Translations under genes and position numbers: made by a program
Part shown: positions 7,968-16,945 of the stretch, piece after piece
Position numbering within the stretch: position 1 is the first letter of the stretch
How the letters are laid out: every line of letters starts with the position of its first letter
The notes under the pieces: model-generated
Database searches by the model: none
Seen by the model: only the letters and a program-made list of their open reading frames with translations
What the model was told of the DNA's origin: nothing
NCBI RefSeq assembly: GCF_051388915.1
Contig: NZ_JBPKBH010000015.1
Span: forward strand, 62,001 to 126,000
Direction of reading: 5' to 3'
Source of the DNA: Yinghuangia sp051388915
GTDB lineage: Bacteria; Actinomycetota; Actinomycetes; Streptomycetales; Streptomycetaceae
DNA length: 64,000 nt

Positions 7968-9107
7968 TTGGCGGTGGCGGCGGCCGCCGTGTGCGTTGCG
8001 AGTGTGACGGGCGCGGTGCCCGCGGATGCGGCAGGTGTGCCGACGGCGGCGGATCCGCCGTGGGTGGTGAGCCTGGGCGACAGCTTCATCTCCGGGGAGG
8101 GCGGCCGTTGGGCCGGCAACAGCAACCAGTTTGCGGGCGGTTGGGCCGGAACCGACCGGGCCTACGACCCGAACGCCGGTGTGAGCGACCCGCTCCGCGT
8201 GTACGGCCCGTCCTTCGCGAACGGCTGCAACCGCTCGGACGTGGCCGAGGTCCAGTCCCTCACGCTGGACGTCCGCCGCCTCAACCTGGCCTGCTCAGGC
8301 GCGACGTCCGCGGCTGTGCGGCTGCCGGAGAACGGCGGTGTGCCGTTCAAGGGCGAGATCTCCCAGGCCGACCAGCTCCGTACAGCGGTGACCGGGCAGC
8401 CGGTGCAGGCGGTGGTGGTCTCGATCGGCGGCAACGACCTCGGGTTCTCCGACATCATCACCCAGTGCACGACGAACTTCCTCAAGCCGTTCCTCGGTTC
8501 CCCCTGCGCACCGCAGGCGTCCCAGCAGGTCGAGGAACGGCTGCCGGGGATGCGGCAGGCCGCGGCCGCCACGCTTGCCGACGTCCGGACGGCCCTCGAC
8601 CGGGCGGGCCACGAGCCCGGCTCCTACCGGCTGGTCTTGCAGTCCTACCCGTCCCCGTTGCCCGACGCCGGCCGGATGCGCTATCCCGGCGAGAAGTACG
8701 ACCGCTTCACCGTCGGCGGCTGCCCCTTCTTCGACCGGGACCTCACCTGGGCCCATGACGACCTGGTCCCCCGGATCAGCGCGGCTCTCGCCGACGCGGC
8801 CCACGACAGCGGCGCGGAATTCCTCGACCTGTCCCGCGCGTTCGAGGGCCGCGAAGTCTGCTCGACCACCACCCGGCACGCCGACGGCACGAACCCGCCC
8901 GCCGGAGAGACCAGCGAGTGGATGCGCTTCGTGACCACCGGCCTCACCCAAGGCCAGCTCCAGGAGTCCCTGCACCCCAACAGCTTCGGCCAACAGGCCC
9001 TCGGCACCTGCCTGACCCTGCAACTCCAGCAGCCGGCCGCCGACCGCCGCTGCACCAACACCGCAGGCAAGGGCCCCGACCAGATGCGCCTGCAATCCCT
9101 CAGCTGA
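7968..9107 (+). CDS. Secreted SGNH/GDSL hydrolase, start region disrupted
   Basis: A secreted lipase/esterase-type SGNH hydrolase of 379 residues as read here. Block I is SLGDSFISGEGG (Ser39 nucleophile), block III is SIGGNDLGF, and the catalytic His is in ESLHPNSFGQQA. Cysteines are paired as in exported enzymes. The first 23 residues are a signal-peptide core (AVAAAAVCVASVTGAVPADAAG) but lack a charged start, and only TTG is available. Reading in the same frame from the ATG at 7938, with GAGG at 7925-7928, gives MTSSS, then TGA (7953-7955), then CRKTLAVAAAAV, a complete signal peptide. A nonsense change or base error is therefore likely. Confidence 0.85.
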   Translation: MAVAAAAVCVASVTGAVPADAAGVPTAADPPWVVSLGDSFISGEGGRWAGNSNQFAGGWAGTDRAYDPNAGVSDPLRVYGPSFANGCNRSDVAEVQSLTLDVRRLNLACSGATSAAVRLPENGGVPFKGEISQADQLRTAVTGQPVQAVVVSIGGNDLGFSDIITQCTTNFLKPFLGSPCAPQASQQVEERLPGMRQAAAATLADVRTALDRAGHEPGSYRLVLQSYPSPLPDAGRMRYPGEKYDRFTVGGCPFFDRDLTWAHDDLVPRISAALADAAHDSGAEFLDLSRAFEGREVCSTTTRHADGTNPPAGETSEWMRFVTTGLTQGQLQESLHPNSFGQQALGTCLTLQLQQPAADRRCTNTAGKGPDQMRLQSLS

Positions 9108-9187
9108 GCAACGAGCCGCAACAAGCAGCCGCCGCGCCGAACGTGCCGCCGCGGCCGGACAGGGCGCGGCCACACTCTCAAGTGTGC

Positions 9188-9219
9188 GGCCCGTCCCCCG
9201 GACGACCGGGGGACGGGCC
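9188..9219 (+). terminator. Strong GC hairpin terminator after the SGNH hydrolase
   Basis: A perfect 14-base stem (GGCCCGTCCCCCGG / CCGGGGGACGGGCC) with the four-base loop ACGA, 80 bases past the stop codon. No T-tract follows. Confidence 0.75.
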
Positions 9220-9423
9220 CGCTTGGCGCGCGCAGGCAGGTCGGCCGATGGTGACGCCGACGTGGTCCTGCGCGACGTCCGCGGTACCGCCACCTTCGCG
9301 GTGAGGTTCCGGGCGGCGAGGACCGCAGGAAACTGCGCAGCTTGTCGCGGGTGAACCGGACTTCTCCGCCCTGGCCCGCCCCCTCCAACCAGCCGCGTGA
9401 ACCCGGCTTCGGCATGGATGCGG

Positions 9424-9438
9424 TATGACATTGTCATA
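9424..9438. promoter_or_regulatory. Palindromic operator, site 1 of TATGAC-N3-GTCATA
   Basis: TATGACATTGTCATA, with perfect 7-base arms around one base. It ends 78 bases before the start of the enoyl-CoA hydratase gene. Three related sites lie at 19293, 55408 and 59562, all between genes. The likely binder is the TetR protein at 55433-56053. Confidence 0.7.
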
Positions 9439-9516
9439 GGGGGTTATCCGGAGGGCGGCGTCTCGTCGCGCCGTCCTTCGGATCCGTCGCAGTACCACGA
9501 CAGTTCAGGAGGCCGC

Positions 9517-10335
9517 GTGTCGGACCGATCGGAAACCTCTCTGCTGGTGGAGCGTGACGGGCCTGTGGTCACGTTGACCATGAACCGTCCGCATCGCCGC
9601 AACGCGCTGGTGCCCGACATGCTCGTGCGGTTCGCGGATGCGTGGGACATGGTCGACGCCGACGACTCGGTCCGCTGCGTCATCCTCACGGGCGCCGGGG
9701 AGGATGCCTACTGCGCCGGCGGAGATCTGTCGGACGGCTGGATGTCCGGCGAGGTGACCGACGAGGCGCGCCTGATCCAACAGCGGCTGAAGGACGACCC
9801 GGGCATCGTCGCGCGCGGCCTCCTCCTGAACCACTGGTGCCGGAAGCCGATCATCGCCGCGGTCAACGGCCAGTGCATGGGCGGGGGTTGCGAAATGCTC
9901 CAGCAGACCGACATCCGCATCGCCGAGGAACACGCCACCTTCGCCGTCCCGGAGGTCAGGCGCGGCCTCATCGCCGGCGCCGGCTCGACCATGCGCCTGA
10001 AACGGCAGATTCCGTACGCCGTGGCGATGGACATGCTCCTCACCGGACGGGTGCTGTCCGCGGACGAAGCCCTGCGGTGGGGCCTGGTCAGCCACCTGGT
10101 GCCGCGCGGTGAGGCGCTTGCCAAGGCTCGTGAGATCGCCGCGGTGATCTGCGCCAACGGGCCGTTGGCCGTCAACGCCAGCAAAGCGTCGTCGGTCGAG
10201 ACGGGGTGGCTCCCGGAGGCCGAGGCCCGGCCGATCGAGAGTTCGCACGTCGGCCCGGTGACGCGCTCGCGCGACGCCAGAGAGGGGATGCGGGCGTTCG
10301 CCGAGAAACGGCCTGCCAGGTTCGAGGGCCGCTGA
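9517..10335 (+). CDS. Enoyl-CoA hydratase/isomerase family protein
   Basis: A 272-residue crotonase-fold enzyme. The oxyanion-hole segments are AYCAGGDLSDGW and NGQCMGGGCEMLQQTD, and both glutamates typical of hydratases are there (in GGGCEM and in VPEVRRGLIAGAGST). It could hydrate an enoyl-CoA during breakdown of a fatty or cyclic acid. AGGAGG at 9507-9512 lies four bases before the GTG start. An upstream in-frame ATG at 9397 would place the operator inside the gene and is rejected. Transcription probably starts near the palindrome at 9424. Confidence 0.93.
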   Translation: MSDRSETSLLVERDGPVVTLTMNRPHRRNALVPDMLVRFADAWDMVDADDSVRCVILTGAGEDAYCAGGDLSDGWMSGEVTDEARLIQQRLKDDPGIVARGLLLNHWCRKPIIAAVNGQCMGGGCEMLQQTDIRIAEEHATFAVPEVRRGLIAGAGSTMRLKRQIPYAVAMDMLLTGRVLSADEALRWGLVSHLVPRGEALAKAREIAAVICANGPLAVNASKASSVETGWLPEAEARPIESSHVGPVTRSRDAREGMRAFAEKRPARFEGR

Positions 10336-10462
10336 ACCACCCGCCACCCGGCATGTCACCGCATCTCACCGGCGTGCGGGTCTCGGCCCGGGCAGTTGCG
10401 GTTGCGCGCCGGGAGATCCCTTGAGGTCAACTGTCACCAGAGGAAACAGGAGCGAGGGGCCG

Positions 10463-11299
10463 ATGAACGAATCTCATCAGGCATACGCGGAACTGGCAGC
10501 CGCGAGTCGACACGAAACAGGTGTCGGCGGCGCGTTGATCTCGATGGTCGAACCTCACCAGGGGACCGAGTACGTTTACAACCGCTGGTACGAGGACGAT
10601 CACTTCTACGCCGGCGCGCTGTACATGCCGTGGATGTTCGCGGGCCGGCGTTTCGTGGCGACACGCGAACTCCAGTTGCTGCGCTATCCCGACCCCTCAC
10701 CCATTGCGGAGCCCCTGACCGCCGGGTGCTACCTCCATCTGTACTGGATCACCCCAGGGCACGTCGACGACCACATCCGATGGTCGGTGGCCACCAATCA
10801 GGTCCTGCGGGCCGCGGATCGTATCCACCTCGAACGCCGCCACGTGTTCACGGCGTTCCAGGATTTCGGGGGATCGTGGCGGCGAGACGTCCGGGGCCCT
10901 CGCGACTTCCATGCCCTCGATCACCCCTACGCGGGCGTCGTGATGGAGGTGCTCGACGCGCCCGAGGGCGGCACGCGAGCCGACCTCGACGCGTACCTCC
11001 GTGAGGAATACCTGCCCTGGGTCCATCGCACGCCCGAGAACCCCATCGGGCAGTCGGTCTGGTTCGCCCCTCGCCCGCTGCCTGCCGACAAGCAGCCGGA
11101 CGTCGCCGACATACCGGGCCTGGAACGCCGTCTGACGCTGCTGCATTTCCTCGACGTGGCACCGCAGACGTGCTGGGGACGACGCTTTGCGGGCAACGGC
11201 GAACGGGCCGAAGCCGGGGGTCGGGCCCACGTGCGGTTCGCGGCGCCGTTCATCCCGGTCGTCCCAGGCACCGATCGATACACGGACGAGCTCCGATGA
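10463..11299 (+). CDS. Unknown protein of 278 residues, possible dimeric alpha-beta-barrel type
   Basis: Not recognised as a named family. The N-terminal third reads EYVYNRWYEDDHFYAGALYM and later MPWMFAGRRFVATREL, a pattern of aromatic residues seen in EthD-like dimeric alpha-beta-barrel proteins, where a small hydrophobic substrate is held. A second similar half may be present (AGVVMEVLDAPEGG...YLPWVHRTPENPIGQSVWF). The ATG at 10463 has GAGGGG just upstream. It follows the enoyl-CoA hydratase by 127 bases in the same direction and may act in the same pathway. A 55-base piece of a close copy lies at 46801-46855. Confidence 0.75.
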   Translation: MNESHQAYAELAAASRHETGVGGALISMVEPHQGTEYVYNRWYEDDHFYAGALYMPWMFAGRRFVATRELQLLRYPDPSPIAEPLTAGCYLHLYWITPGHVDDHIRWSVATNQVLRAADRIHLERRHVFTAFQDFGGSWRRDVRGPRDFHALDHPYAGVVMEVLDAPEGGTRADLDAYLREEYLPWVHRTPENPIGQSVWFAPRPLPADKQPDVADIPGLERRLTLLHFLDVAPQTCWGRRFAGNGERAEAGGRAHVRFAAPFIPVVPGTDRYTDELR

Positions 11300-11347
11300 G
11301 CCCACCCCAGGCCCCTTGCGGCGCAACGCGCGACCGACCTCCGAGGC

Positions 11348-12148
11348 TCACCCCCGGGGCCAGTCGACCTCCCGCTTCTCCAGGAAGGCACGCATGCCCT
11401 CGACCATTTCGGGAGTGCCGATGGAACGGCGGAACATCTCCTGATCGGCCACGGGCAGCCGTTGGTTCATGTCCCGCTTGACGGCCGCCCGGGCCCGGGG
11501 CCCGGTCAGGCCGATGGCGGCCAGGGCCCGGTCGGTGGCCGCGTCCAGGTCGTCGTGCGGAACGACCTTGCCCACCAAGCCCATTGCGGCGGCCTCGGCG
11601 GCGTCGAACTCCTCGGCCGTGAAGTACAGGTACCTGGCGCGGTTGAGCCCCACAACCGCGGCCAGGCGCGAGGACATCGCCGCGTCGGGGATGCCCCGGA
11701 GCAGTTCGGGCACTCGGAAGCGGGCGCGGTCGGACGCGATGACCACATCGCAGTGCAGGATCAAGTCCATGCCTCCTGCGATGCACAGGCCGTTGACCTT
11801 CGCGACCCAGAGCTTGGAGCAGCGCTCGATGTGACGGAAAGGGAAGTGGTCCGTCGGGTCCCATTCGGTGGCGAGGCCTTCGCGGTCTTCGGCTCTGCCG
11901 CCCATGTCCCCGCCGGCGCCGAACCAGCGGTCGGTGCCGGTGAGGCACACGGCGTCGAGCCAGGGCTGCTCGTCCGCCCAGATCGCGGCCCGCTTCAGAC
12001 CTCGGTACATGTCCTGGGTGAACGCGTTGCGGCGCTCGGCGCGGTCGACACGAAGGTGCAGTACGCGGCCTCGGATCTGCGGCACGAGGTACTGGCTGCC
12101 CAGGTCGGGGGCCGAGGTGGGCTCGGGTGCGAGGTTGTCGGCGCTCAT
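11348..12148 (-). CDS. Enoyl-CoA hydratase/isomerase family protein
   Basis: A 266-residue crotonase-fold protein. Motifs: TDRWFGAGGDMGG for the first oxyanion loop and NGLCIAGGMDLILHCDVVIAS for the second. The position held by the first catalytic Glu is Asp here (GGMD), while the second Glu is kept (VPELLRGIPDAAMS), so the activity may differ from a plain hydratase. The start codon overlaps the stop of the amidohydrolase gene (ATGA at 12145-12148), so the two are coupled in one leftward operon. A role in degrading the product of that amidohydrolase is inferred. Confidence 0.9.
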   Translation of the reverse strand: MSADNLAPEPTSAPDLGSQYLVPQIRGRVLHLRVDRAERRNAFTQDMYRGLKRAAIWADEQPWLDAVCLTGTDRWFGAGGDMGGRAEDREGLATEWDPTDHFPFRHIERCSKLWVAKVNGLCIAGGMDLILHCDVVIASDRARFRVPELLRGIPDAAMSSRLAAVVGLNRARYLYFTAEEFDAAEAAAMGLVGKVVPHDDLDAATDRALAAIGLTGPRARAAVKRDMNQRLPVADQEMFRRSIGTPEMVEGMRAFLEKREVDWPRG

Positions 12149-13317
12149 GGCGCGAGTCCGTAGAGCTTGTCGGCGGTACCCGAGAGGACCTTGACGGTCA
12201 CCTCGTCCGGAAGACCCGCGAAGACCCGCTCGGCGTAGTCCCTCGGGCGCTGCGCCTTGGTGCGTGGTCCGGGGTGCTGGCACGTGGGATGCGGGTAGTC
12301 CGTCTCGAACAGGATGTTGTCGGGGTAGAGGTTGATGGCGTCGCGCGCGACCTGGTTCTCGAACCAGAAGCAGCCGTAGATCTGCCGCCGGAAGTATTCC
12401 GACGGCAGTAGGTCGTATTCGGGGTGCTCGTCGAGCACTCCGCCGTTGGTCCACTGCCAGTCGAACGTCTCCAGCGCGCCCGGGATCCAGCCCACGCCCG
12501 ACTCGACCGAGATGAAGTTCAGGTCGGGGAAGCGGTGGCACACGCCGCCGAAGACGAGGTCGGCGACGCACCTCATGTTGTCCATGAAGATCTGCGACGA
12601 CGTCTTCGCGAAGTGCGTCATCCAGCCCATGCCGGCGGTGTCGACGTACTGGGTGCCCATAGAGCCGCCGCCGACGTGGAAGTTCACCGGCACGCCGGCC
12701 TCTTGCGCGGCCGCCCAGATCGGATCCCAGTGTCGGTGGGCCAGTGGGGGCTGACCGTAGTCCTGGGGCTGGTTGCAGAAGTTGATCGCCCGGTGGCCGT
12801 TGCCGAGGCAGCGCTGCATCTCCTCGATGGCCAGGTCGACGTCCCAGAAGGGCAACGCGGTGATCGCGATCAGCCGGTCGGGGGCTGCGGAGCACCAATC
12901 GGTCAGGAAGTCGTTGTAGGCGCGCACGCACTGGGTGACGAGTTCGCGGTCGCCCAGGTTCAGGAAGTAGCCGTTCCCGAATCCGCCCACGTTCGGGTAG
13001 AGCACCTGTACGTCGATGCCCTCGGCGTCCATGAAGGCCAGGCGCGCCTTCGCGTCGTACATCGCCGGCGCGATGTCGGCGTAGGTCTCCGGGACCGAGG
13101 CCGGCATGACGCCGTCGTGGCCGGCCATGGAGTAGAACCCGGGCGAGCCGATGCGGTTGCCGCCGGCCATCCAGGTGTCCCGTCCGTCGATGCGCTCGAT
13201 GTGCGGGACGTCGTCGTGCCGGGACGCCGGCACGCGCGCGGTCCACACGTCCGGTGGCTCGGTCAGGTGAGTGTCGACGTCCACCACACGGGTGCGGTCG
13301 AAGAGGTCTGTGGCCAT
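12145..13317 (-). CDS. Amidohydrolase-2 family metal-dependent hydrolase/decarboxylase
   Basis: A 390-residue TIM-barrel protein of the amidohydrolase-2 (ACMSD-like) family. The N-terminal metal site is VVDVDTHLTEPPD. Further family marks are GIDVQVLYPNVGG, VPVNFHVGGGSMG with a metal-binding His, ISVESGVGWIPG and the end motif ILFETDYPHPT with the last metal ligand. Members decarboxylate or hydrolyse aromatic and cyclic acids. GGAAGG a few bases upstream of the ATG at 13317 supports the start. It heads a leftward operon with the enoyl-CoA hydratase. A second amidohydrolase of the same family is at 52028, next to a different IclR gene. Confidence 0.9.
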   Translation of the reverse strand: MATDLFDRTRVVDVDTHLTEPPDVWTARVPASRHDDVPHIERIDGRDTWMAGGNRIGSPGFYSMAGHDGVMPASVPETYADIAPAMYDAKARLAFMDAEGIDVQVLYPNVGGFGNGYFLNLGDRELVTQCVRAYNDFLTDWCSAAPDRLIAITALPFWDVDLAIEEMQRCLGNGHRAINFCNQPQDYGQPPLAHRHWDPIWAAAQEAGVPVNFHVGGGSMGTQYVDTAGMGWMTHFAKTSSQIFMDNMRCVADLVFGGVCHRFPDLNFISVESGVGWIPGALETFDWQWTNGGVLDEHPEYDLLPSEYFRRQIYGCFWFENQVARDAINLYPDNILFETDYPHPTCQHPGPRTKAQRPRDYAERVFAGLPDEVTVKVLSGTADKLYGLAP

Positions 13318-13441
13318 GTTGCTGGACCTTCCATGGGTACGAGGAGGACTCGTGCAGGGCCGACTTGTCGGCCATGCGGAGCCGTGTCGTCGGTGGTGCG
13401 GGGAGGGGGCGGGAACGGTTTGCGGCGGCCGTGCCTTGGGA

Positions 13442-15814
13442 TCACAGACCGCGTGGACGGGTGCCGACGATGCCGTCGCGTTCCAGAGCCGCCAGGTCTT
13501 CGTCGCTCAGGCCGAGGAGGCCGCAGAGGACGTCGCGGTTGTGCTGTCCGAGGGTGGGTGCGGGTGTGCGGATCCAGCGGTCCACGCCGGTCGCGCGCCA
13601 CGGCAGGCCCGGGACGCCGTGCATGCCGACGACAGGGTGGTCCACGGCCTCGAAGTAGCCGCGCGCGACCAGTTGCGGACGCCGGTGCGCCAAGCGTGGA
13701 TCGGCCGCTTCCGCAGCGGGCACCCCGGCGGCGTTCAACGCGGCGGCGGCGTCGGGGACTTCGCGCGTCGACGCCCACGCGCCGATCGCCTCGTCGATCC
13801 GGTCGTGCGCGCGTCGTCGTCCGTCCTGGGACGCGAGGGCGGGATCCGCGGCCAGTTCGGGGCGGCCGATGACCCGGCACAATGCCTGCCACTGTGTCGA
13901 GTCGGCGGCCGCGACAGCGAGCCAACGGTCGACGCCGGCGCAGGCGTAGACGCCTTGCGGAGCGGCGGCCGGACCGCGATTGCCGTCGCGTCCCACCACG
14001 TTGCCGTAGGCGGTCCATTCGAGGACGGGCTCGGCGGCGATCGCCAGGGCGGCCTCGAACATCGGGGCTTCCACCTGACAGCCCACGCCGGTGCGGTCGC
14101 GTCTGGCCAGCGCTACCAACGCGGCAAAGGCCGCGTGCATACCGCCATTTGGATCGCACGGGCCCCGCTGGATACGTGGCTGGTCGTCGGAGTGGCCGGT
14201 CAGCCAGGCCAATCCGGTGACCTGTTCCATGGTCTGCGCGAATCCCGGGCGGTCCCGCCACGGTCCGTCGAGGCCGAAGGCGGGCATGCGCACCATGACC
14301 GCGCGAGGGTTCGCCGCGTGAATCGCGTCCCAGCCGAGGCCGAACGCGTCGAGCACGCGCGGCGTGAAGTTCTCCACCACCAGATCGGCGTGCTCGACCA
14401 GGCGCAGCAGGAGGTCTCGGCCGCGGGGCCGGTTCAGATCGAGGGTCAGCCCTCGCTTGTTGGTGTTGGCGGCAAGGAAGATGGAGCTGTACTCCCACCA
14501 GGCGCCCCGGTCGGCGAACATACCCCCGGTCATCCGCATGCCGTCGGGACGTCCGGTGGACTCGACGTGGATGACGTCCGCGCCCAGTGCGGCGAACAGC
14601 CCGGTGGCGGAGGGTCCGGCCCACCACGCGGTGAGGTCGACGACCCGCAGGCCGGCGAGCGGCGGGGTGTGTCGGCCGGACGGCGAGGGGCGAGGGGCTC
14701 GTACCGGTCCGGGCTCGTCGTTGTGCGAGCCTGCCGCCGGCGCACGCTGTTTGGGCGGCTCGGGTGCGAGGTTGATGGTCCACGGACGGCGCGGCATGCG
14801 GAAATCGCCCGACGGGGCGTCCACGAGCACGCCGCGGGCCAGGACATGGTCCAACTCCGTCACCGAGCGGCCGTCACACACCGGGGCCACCGGGACGCGC
14901 AACTCGACGGCCCGCTCGGTGATCTCGGCCGTGGTGTGGCGCGTGGTCCATTCCCGGACCATCGAGTTCCACTCGGCCGCCCTGGCGACTCGTGTCTGCA
15001 ATGAGGCCCAGGAGCCCTCCGTGATCAGGTCCGGGCGTTCGATGAGGAGGCAGAAGGATTCGAACTGCTGCCGGGAGTTGGTGTTGAAACCGACCCATCC
15101 GTCGGCTGTGGGTTCGATCGACGGCAGCTCGACGTTCCGGGCGGGCTTCGCCGGATCCAGCGGCGGTCGTCCCGACAGGGAGTACATCAAGTCCGTGTGC
15201 AGCGTCCCGGTCATGTTCGCCACTTCGCACAGCGATACATCGATCAAGTCGCCGTCCCCGGTGGTGCGTTGGCGGCGATGCGCCGCCAAGGCCGCGGCGG
15301 CCGCACACGCACCCGCCAGCCATTCGACCACTCGCGCGCTCAACTGGAGCGGCGGGCGGTCGGGTGTACCGCGAACGGCGATCGCGCCGCCTTCGGCCTG
15401 GGCGGTGAACTCGGTGCCCGGGCGTTCGGCGTCCGGCCCCGTGAGTCCGAACGGTGTCACGGAAACCACGATCAAGTCCCGGTGCTCACCGGCCAGTTCC
15501 GCTGCGGACCCGAGAATTGCCGGGCTGTCGGTGAGGACCATGTCGGACGCGGCCGCGAGTTCGGCGACCCGGGCCCGGTCCGCGTCGACGGCCGTGACCG
15601 AACGATGTCCGTGGCGCAGATAGCGGAACAGCGCCCCGTCCCCGTCGTGCTCCGGACGGAGTTCGCGACCCCAGGCCCATCGGCGCATGTCCGTGCCGTT
15701 CGGCGGCTCGACGAGGGTGACATCGGCGCCCGCGTCCGCCAGGAGTTTGGCGCAGTACGCCCCCGCCAGGCCCTTGGACAGATCGAGCACCACGAGCTGT
15801 TCGAGTTCGCTCAT
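13442..15814 (-). CDS. Two-domain family III CoA-transferase (CaiB/BaiF fusion)
   Basis: A 790-residue protein made of two complete CaiB/BaiF domains in tandem (about 1-375 and 400-790) joined by a Pro/Arg-rich linker. Family III enzymes move CoA between carboxylic acids through an aspartyl-CoA thioester. Domain 1 has LSKGLAGAYCAKLLADAGAD and DGDLIDVSL, with Asp at the catalytic position. Domain 2 has LTAWWAGPSATGLFAALGAD and GVGCQVEAPMF, with Glu there. Each domain is as long as a free-standing subunit is usually seen to be, so the fusion may replace a dimer. It is transcribed away from an IclR regulator at 16094 and likely activates a xenobiotic or cyclic acid as its CoA ester. Confidence 0.9.
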   Translation of the reverse strand: MSELEQLVVLDLSKGLAGAYCAKLLADAGADVTLVEPPNGTDMRRWAWGRELRPEHDGDGALFRYLRHGHRSVTAVDADRARVAELAAASDMVLTDSPAILGSAAELAGEHRDLIVVSVTPFGLTGPDAERPGTEFTAQAEGGAIAVRGTPDRPPLQLSARVVEWLAGACAAAAALAAHRRQRTTGDGDLIDVSLCEVANMTGTLHTDLMYSLSGRPPLDPAKPARNVELPSIEPTADGWVGFNTNSRQQFESFCLLIERPDLITEGSWASLQTRVARAAEWNSMVREWTTRHTTAEITERAVELRVPVAPVCDGRSVTELDHVLARGVLVDAPSGDFRMPRRPWTINLAPEPPKQRAPAAGSHNDEPGPVRAPRPSPSGRHTPPLAGLRVVDLTAWWAGPSATGLFAALGADVIHVESTGRPDGMRMTGGMFADRGAWWEYSSIFLAANTNKRGLTLDLNRPRGRDLLLRLVEHADLVVENFTPRVLDAFGLGWDAIHAANPRAVMVRMPAFGLDGPWRDRPGFAQTMEQVTGLAWLTGHSDDQPRIQRGPCDPNGGMHAAFAALVALARRDRTGVGCQVEAPMFEAALAIAAEPVLEWTAYGNVVGRDGNRGPAAAPQGVYACAGVDRWLAVAAADSTQWQALCRVIGRPELAADPALASQDGRRRAHDRIDEAIGAWASTREVPDAAAALNAAGVPAAEAADPRLAHRRPQLVARGYFEAVDHPVVGMHGVPGLPWRATGVDRWIRTPAPTLGQHNRDVLCGLLGLSDEDLAALERDGIVGTRPRGL

Positions 15815-16093
15815 GGCGGGGACCGTACCATCGGTCCACGATGCGAACCAGTGCATGACGTAGTCCAATTTTCGGCTGTGACCTGTCGGCCGGCATCGGG
15901 CGAACGCCCTTGGAACCATGGGCGGAAGCCGGCGGACGACCTGCGGCGTGGCACGGCGGGGAGCCTCACGGGCGATCTCGCCGAGCCTGCCCTGGGAATG
16001 CACTGAACGCGGCTCCGTCGTGCCCGAGCACGTGCCGAACGCGGTCGGCGGTCGCCCCACGGGGTGTGGATTCGAGCGTGGGAACATGGCCGC

Positions 16094-16945
16094 ATGAAGA
16101 GCGTGCGCACCGCGATCCGGGTGTTCGAGAGCGTCGCGGCCAGGCAGCCGATCGGCCTGTCGGAGCTGTCACGTCACCTCGGCGTGCCCAAGGCATCCGT
16201 CCAGCGTGCGTTGGACACGCTGTATCAGGCCGGCTGGCTTCGCCGTGACGCGTCCGACCCCGGCCGCTGGTTCGTCTCCGCCCGGTTCGCCGTCCTGGCC
16301 GACACGGCCCCTGTGATCGTCGCCGCGCGCGAGGCCGCCCGCCCGCACCTGTGGGCGCTGCGCGAGGAAACGGGACTGCCCACCGGCCTGTTCGTCCTCG
16401 ACGGCAGCCACATGGCCTACGTTGCGGGGGCCGGCGACGCCACCGACGTCCGTGCGATCGAACTCACGCACGGTCCGCTGCCCGTCCATGTCAGCGCCGC
16501 AGGCCGGGCGATCCTGAGCCGACTCCCCGCGCGCACCCGGCGCGAGGTACTGGACCGCTCGCTGCGCCGGTACACCGACGCTTCCCTCACCGACCCGGAG
16601 TCGGTACTGGACGCGGTGGCCCGGGTGGAGCGGGACGGCTACGCCATCGTCGTCGGGGAGTTCCGCGAGGACACCACCACGGTTTCGGCGCCCATCCTGG
16701 ACCGATATGGCATGCCCGTCGCGGCCGTCACGCTCTTCGCCGTGGAGGACCGCGTTGCACGCGTGGTGGCCGCAGACGCAGGTGCCCAGGTCCTGGCGTG
16801 TGCCCGAGCCATCAGTGACGAACTGGCCGTGTCCGCGGTGGCTTGCCTGGCCGACGCGGGATCCACGCTCCAAAAGGTGGGATCGGCGCCTGCCGACCAC
16901 GGATCGGAGCGCGTCGAACTGCACGGAGTCGCACGCCTTCCCTGA
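16094..16945 (+). CDS. IclR-family transcriptional regulator
   Basis: A 283-residue regulator. The N-terminal winged helix is clear (SVRTAIRVFESVAARQPIGL, LSRHLGVPKASVQRALDTL), followed by the IclR effector domain with VHVSAAGRAILSRLP, and GEFREDTTTVSAPILDRYG near the end. Such proteins bind a small aromatic or organic acid. The gene is divergent from the double CoA-transferase, with 279 bases between the starts, and probably controls that leftward group. The ATG at 16094 is preceded only by a weak GGGA. The tail of about 30 residues after the effector domain is longer than usual. Confidence 0.9.
   Translation: MKSVRTAIRVFESVAARQPIGLSELSRHLGVPKASVQRALDTLYQAGWLRRDASDPGRWFVSARFAVLADTAPVIVAAREAARPHLWALREETGLPTGLFVLDGSHMAYVAGAGDATDVRAIELTHGPLPVHVSAAGRAILSRLPARTRREVLDRSLRRYTDASLTDPESVLDAVARVERDGYAIVVGEFREDTTTVSAPILDRYGMPVAAVTLFAVEDRVARVVAADAGAQVLACARAISDELAVSAVACLADAGSTLQKVGSAPADHGSERVELHGVARLP

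Noticed and set aside
15833..15849. GGTCC...GAACC inverted repeat upstream of the CoA-transferase as an IclR operator
   Set aside because: The arms are only five bases with a mismatch, too weak to report as a site.
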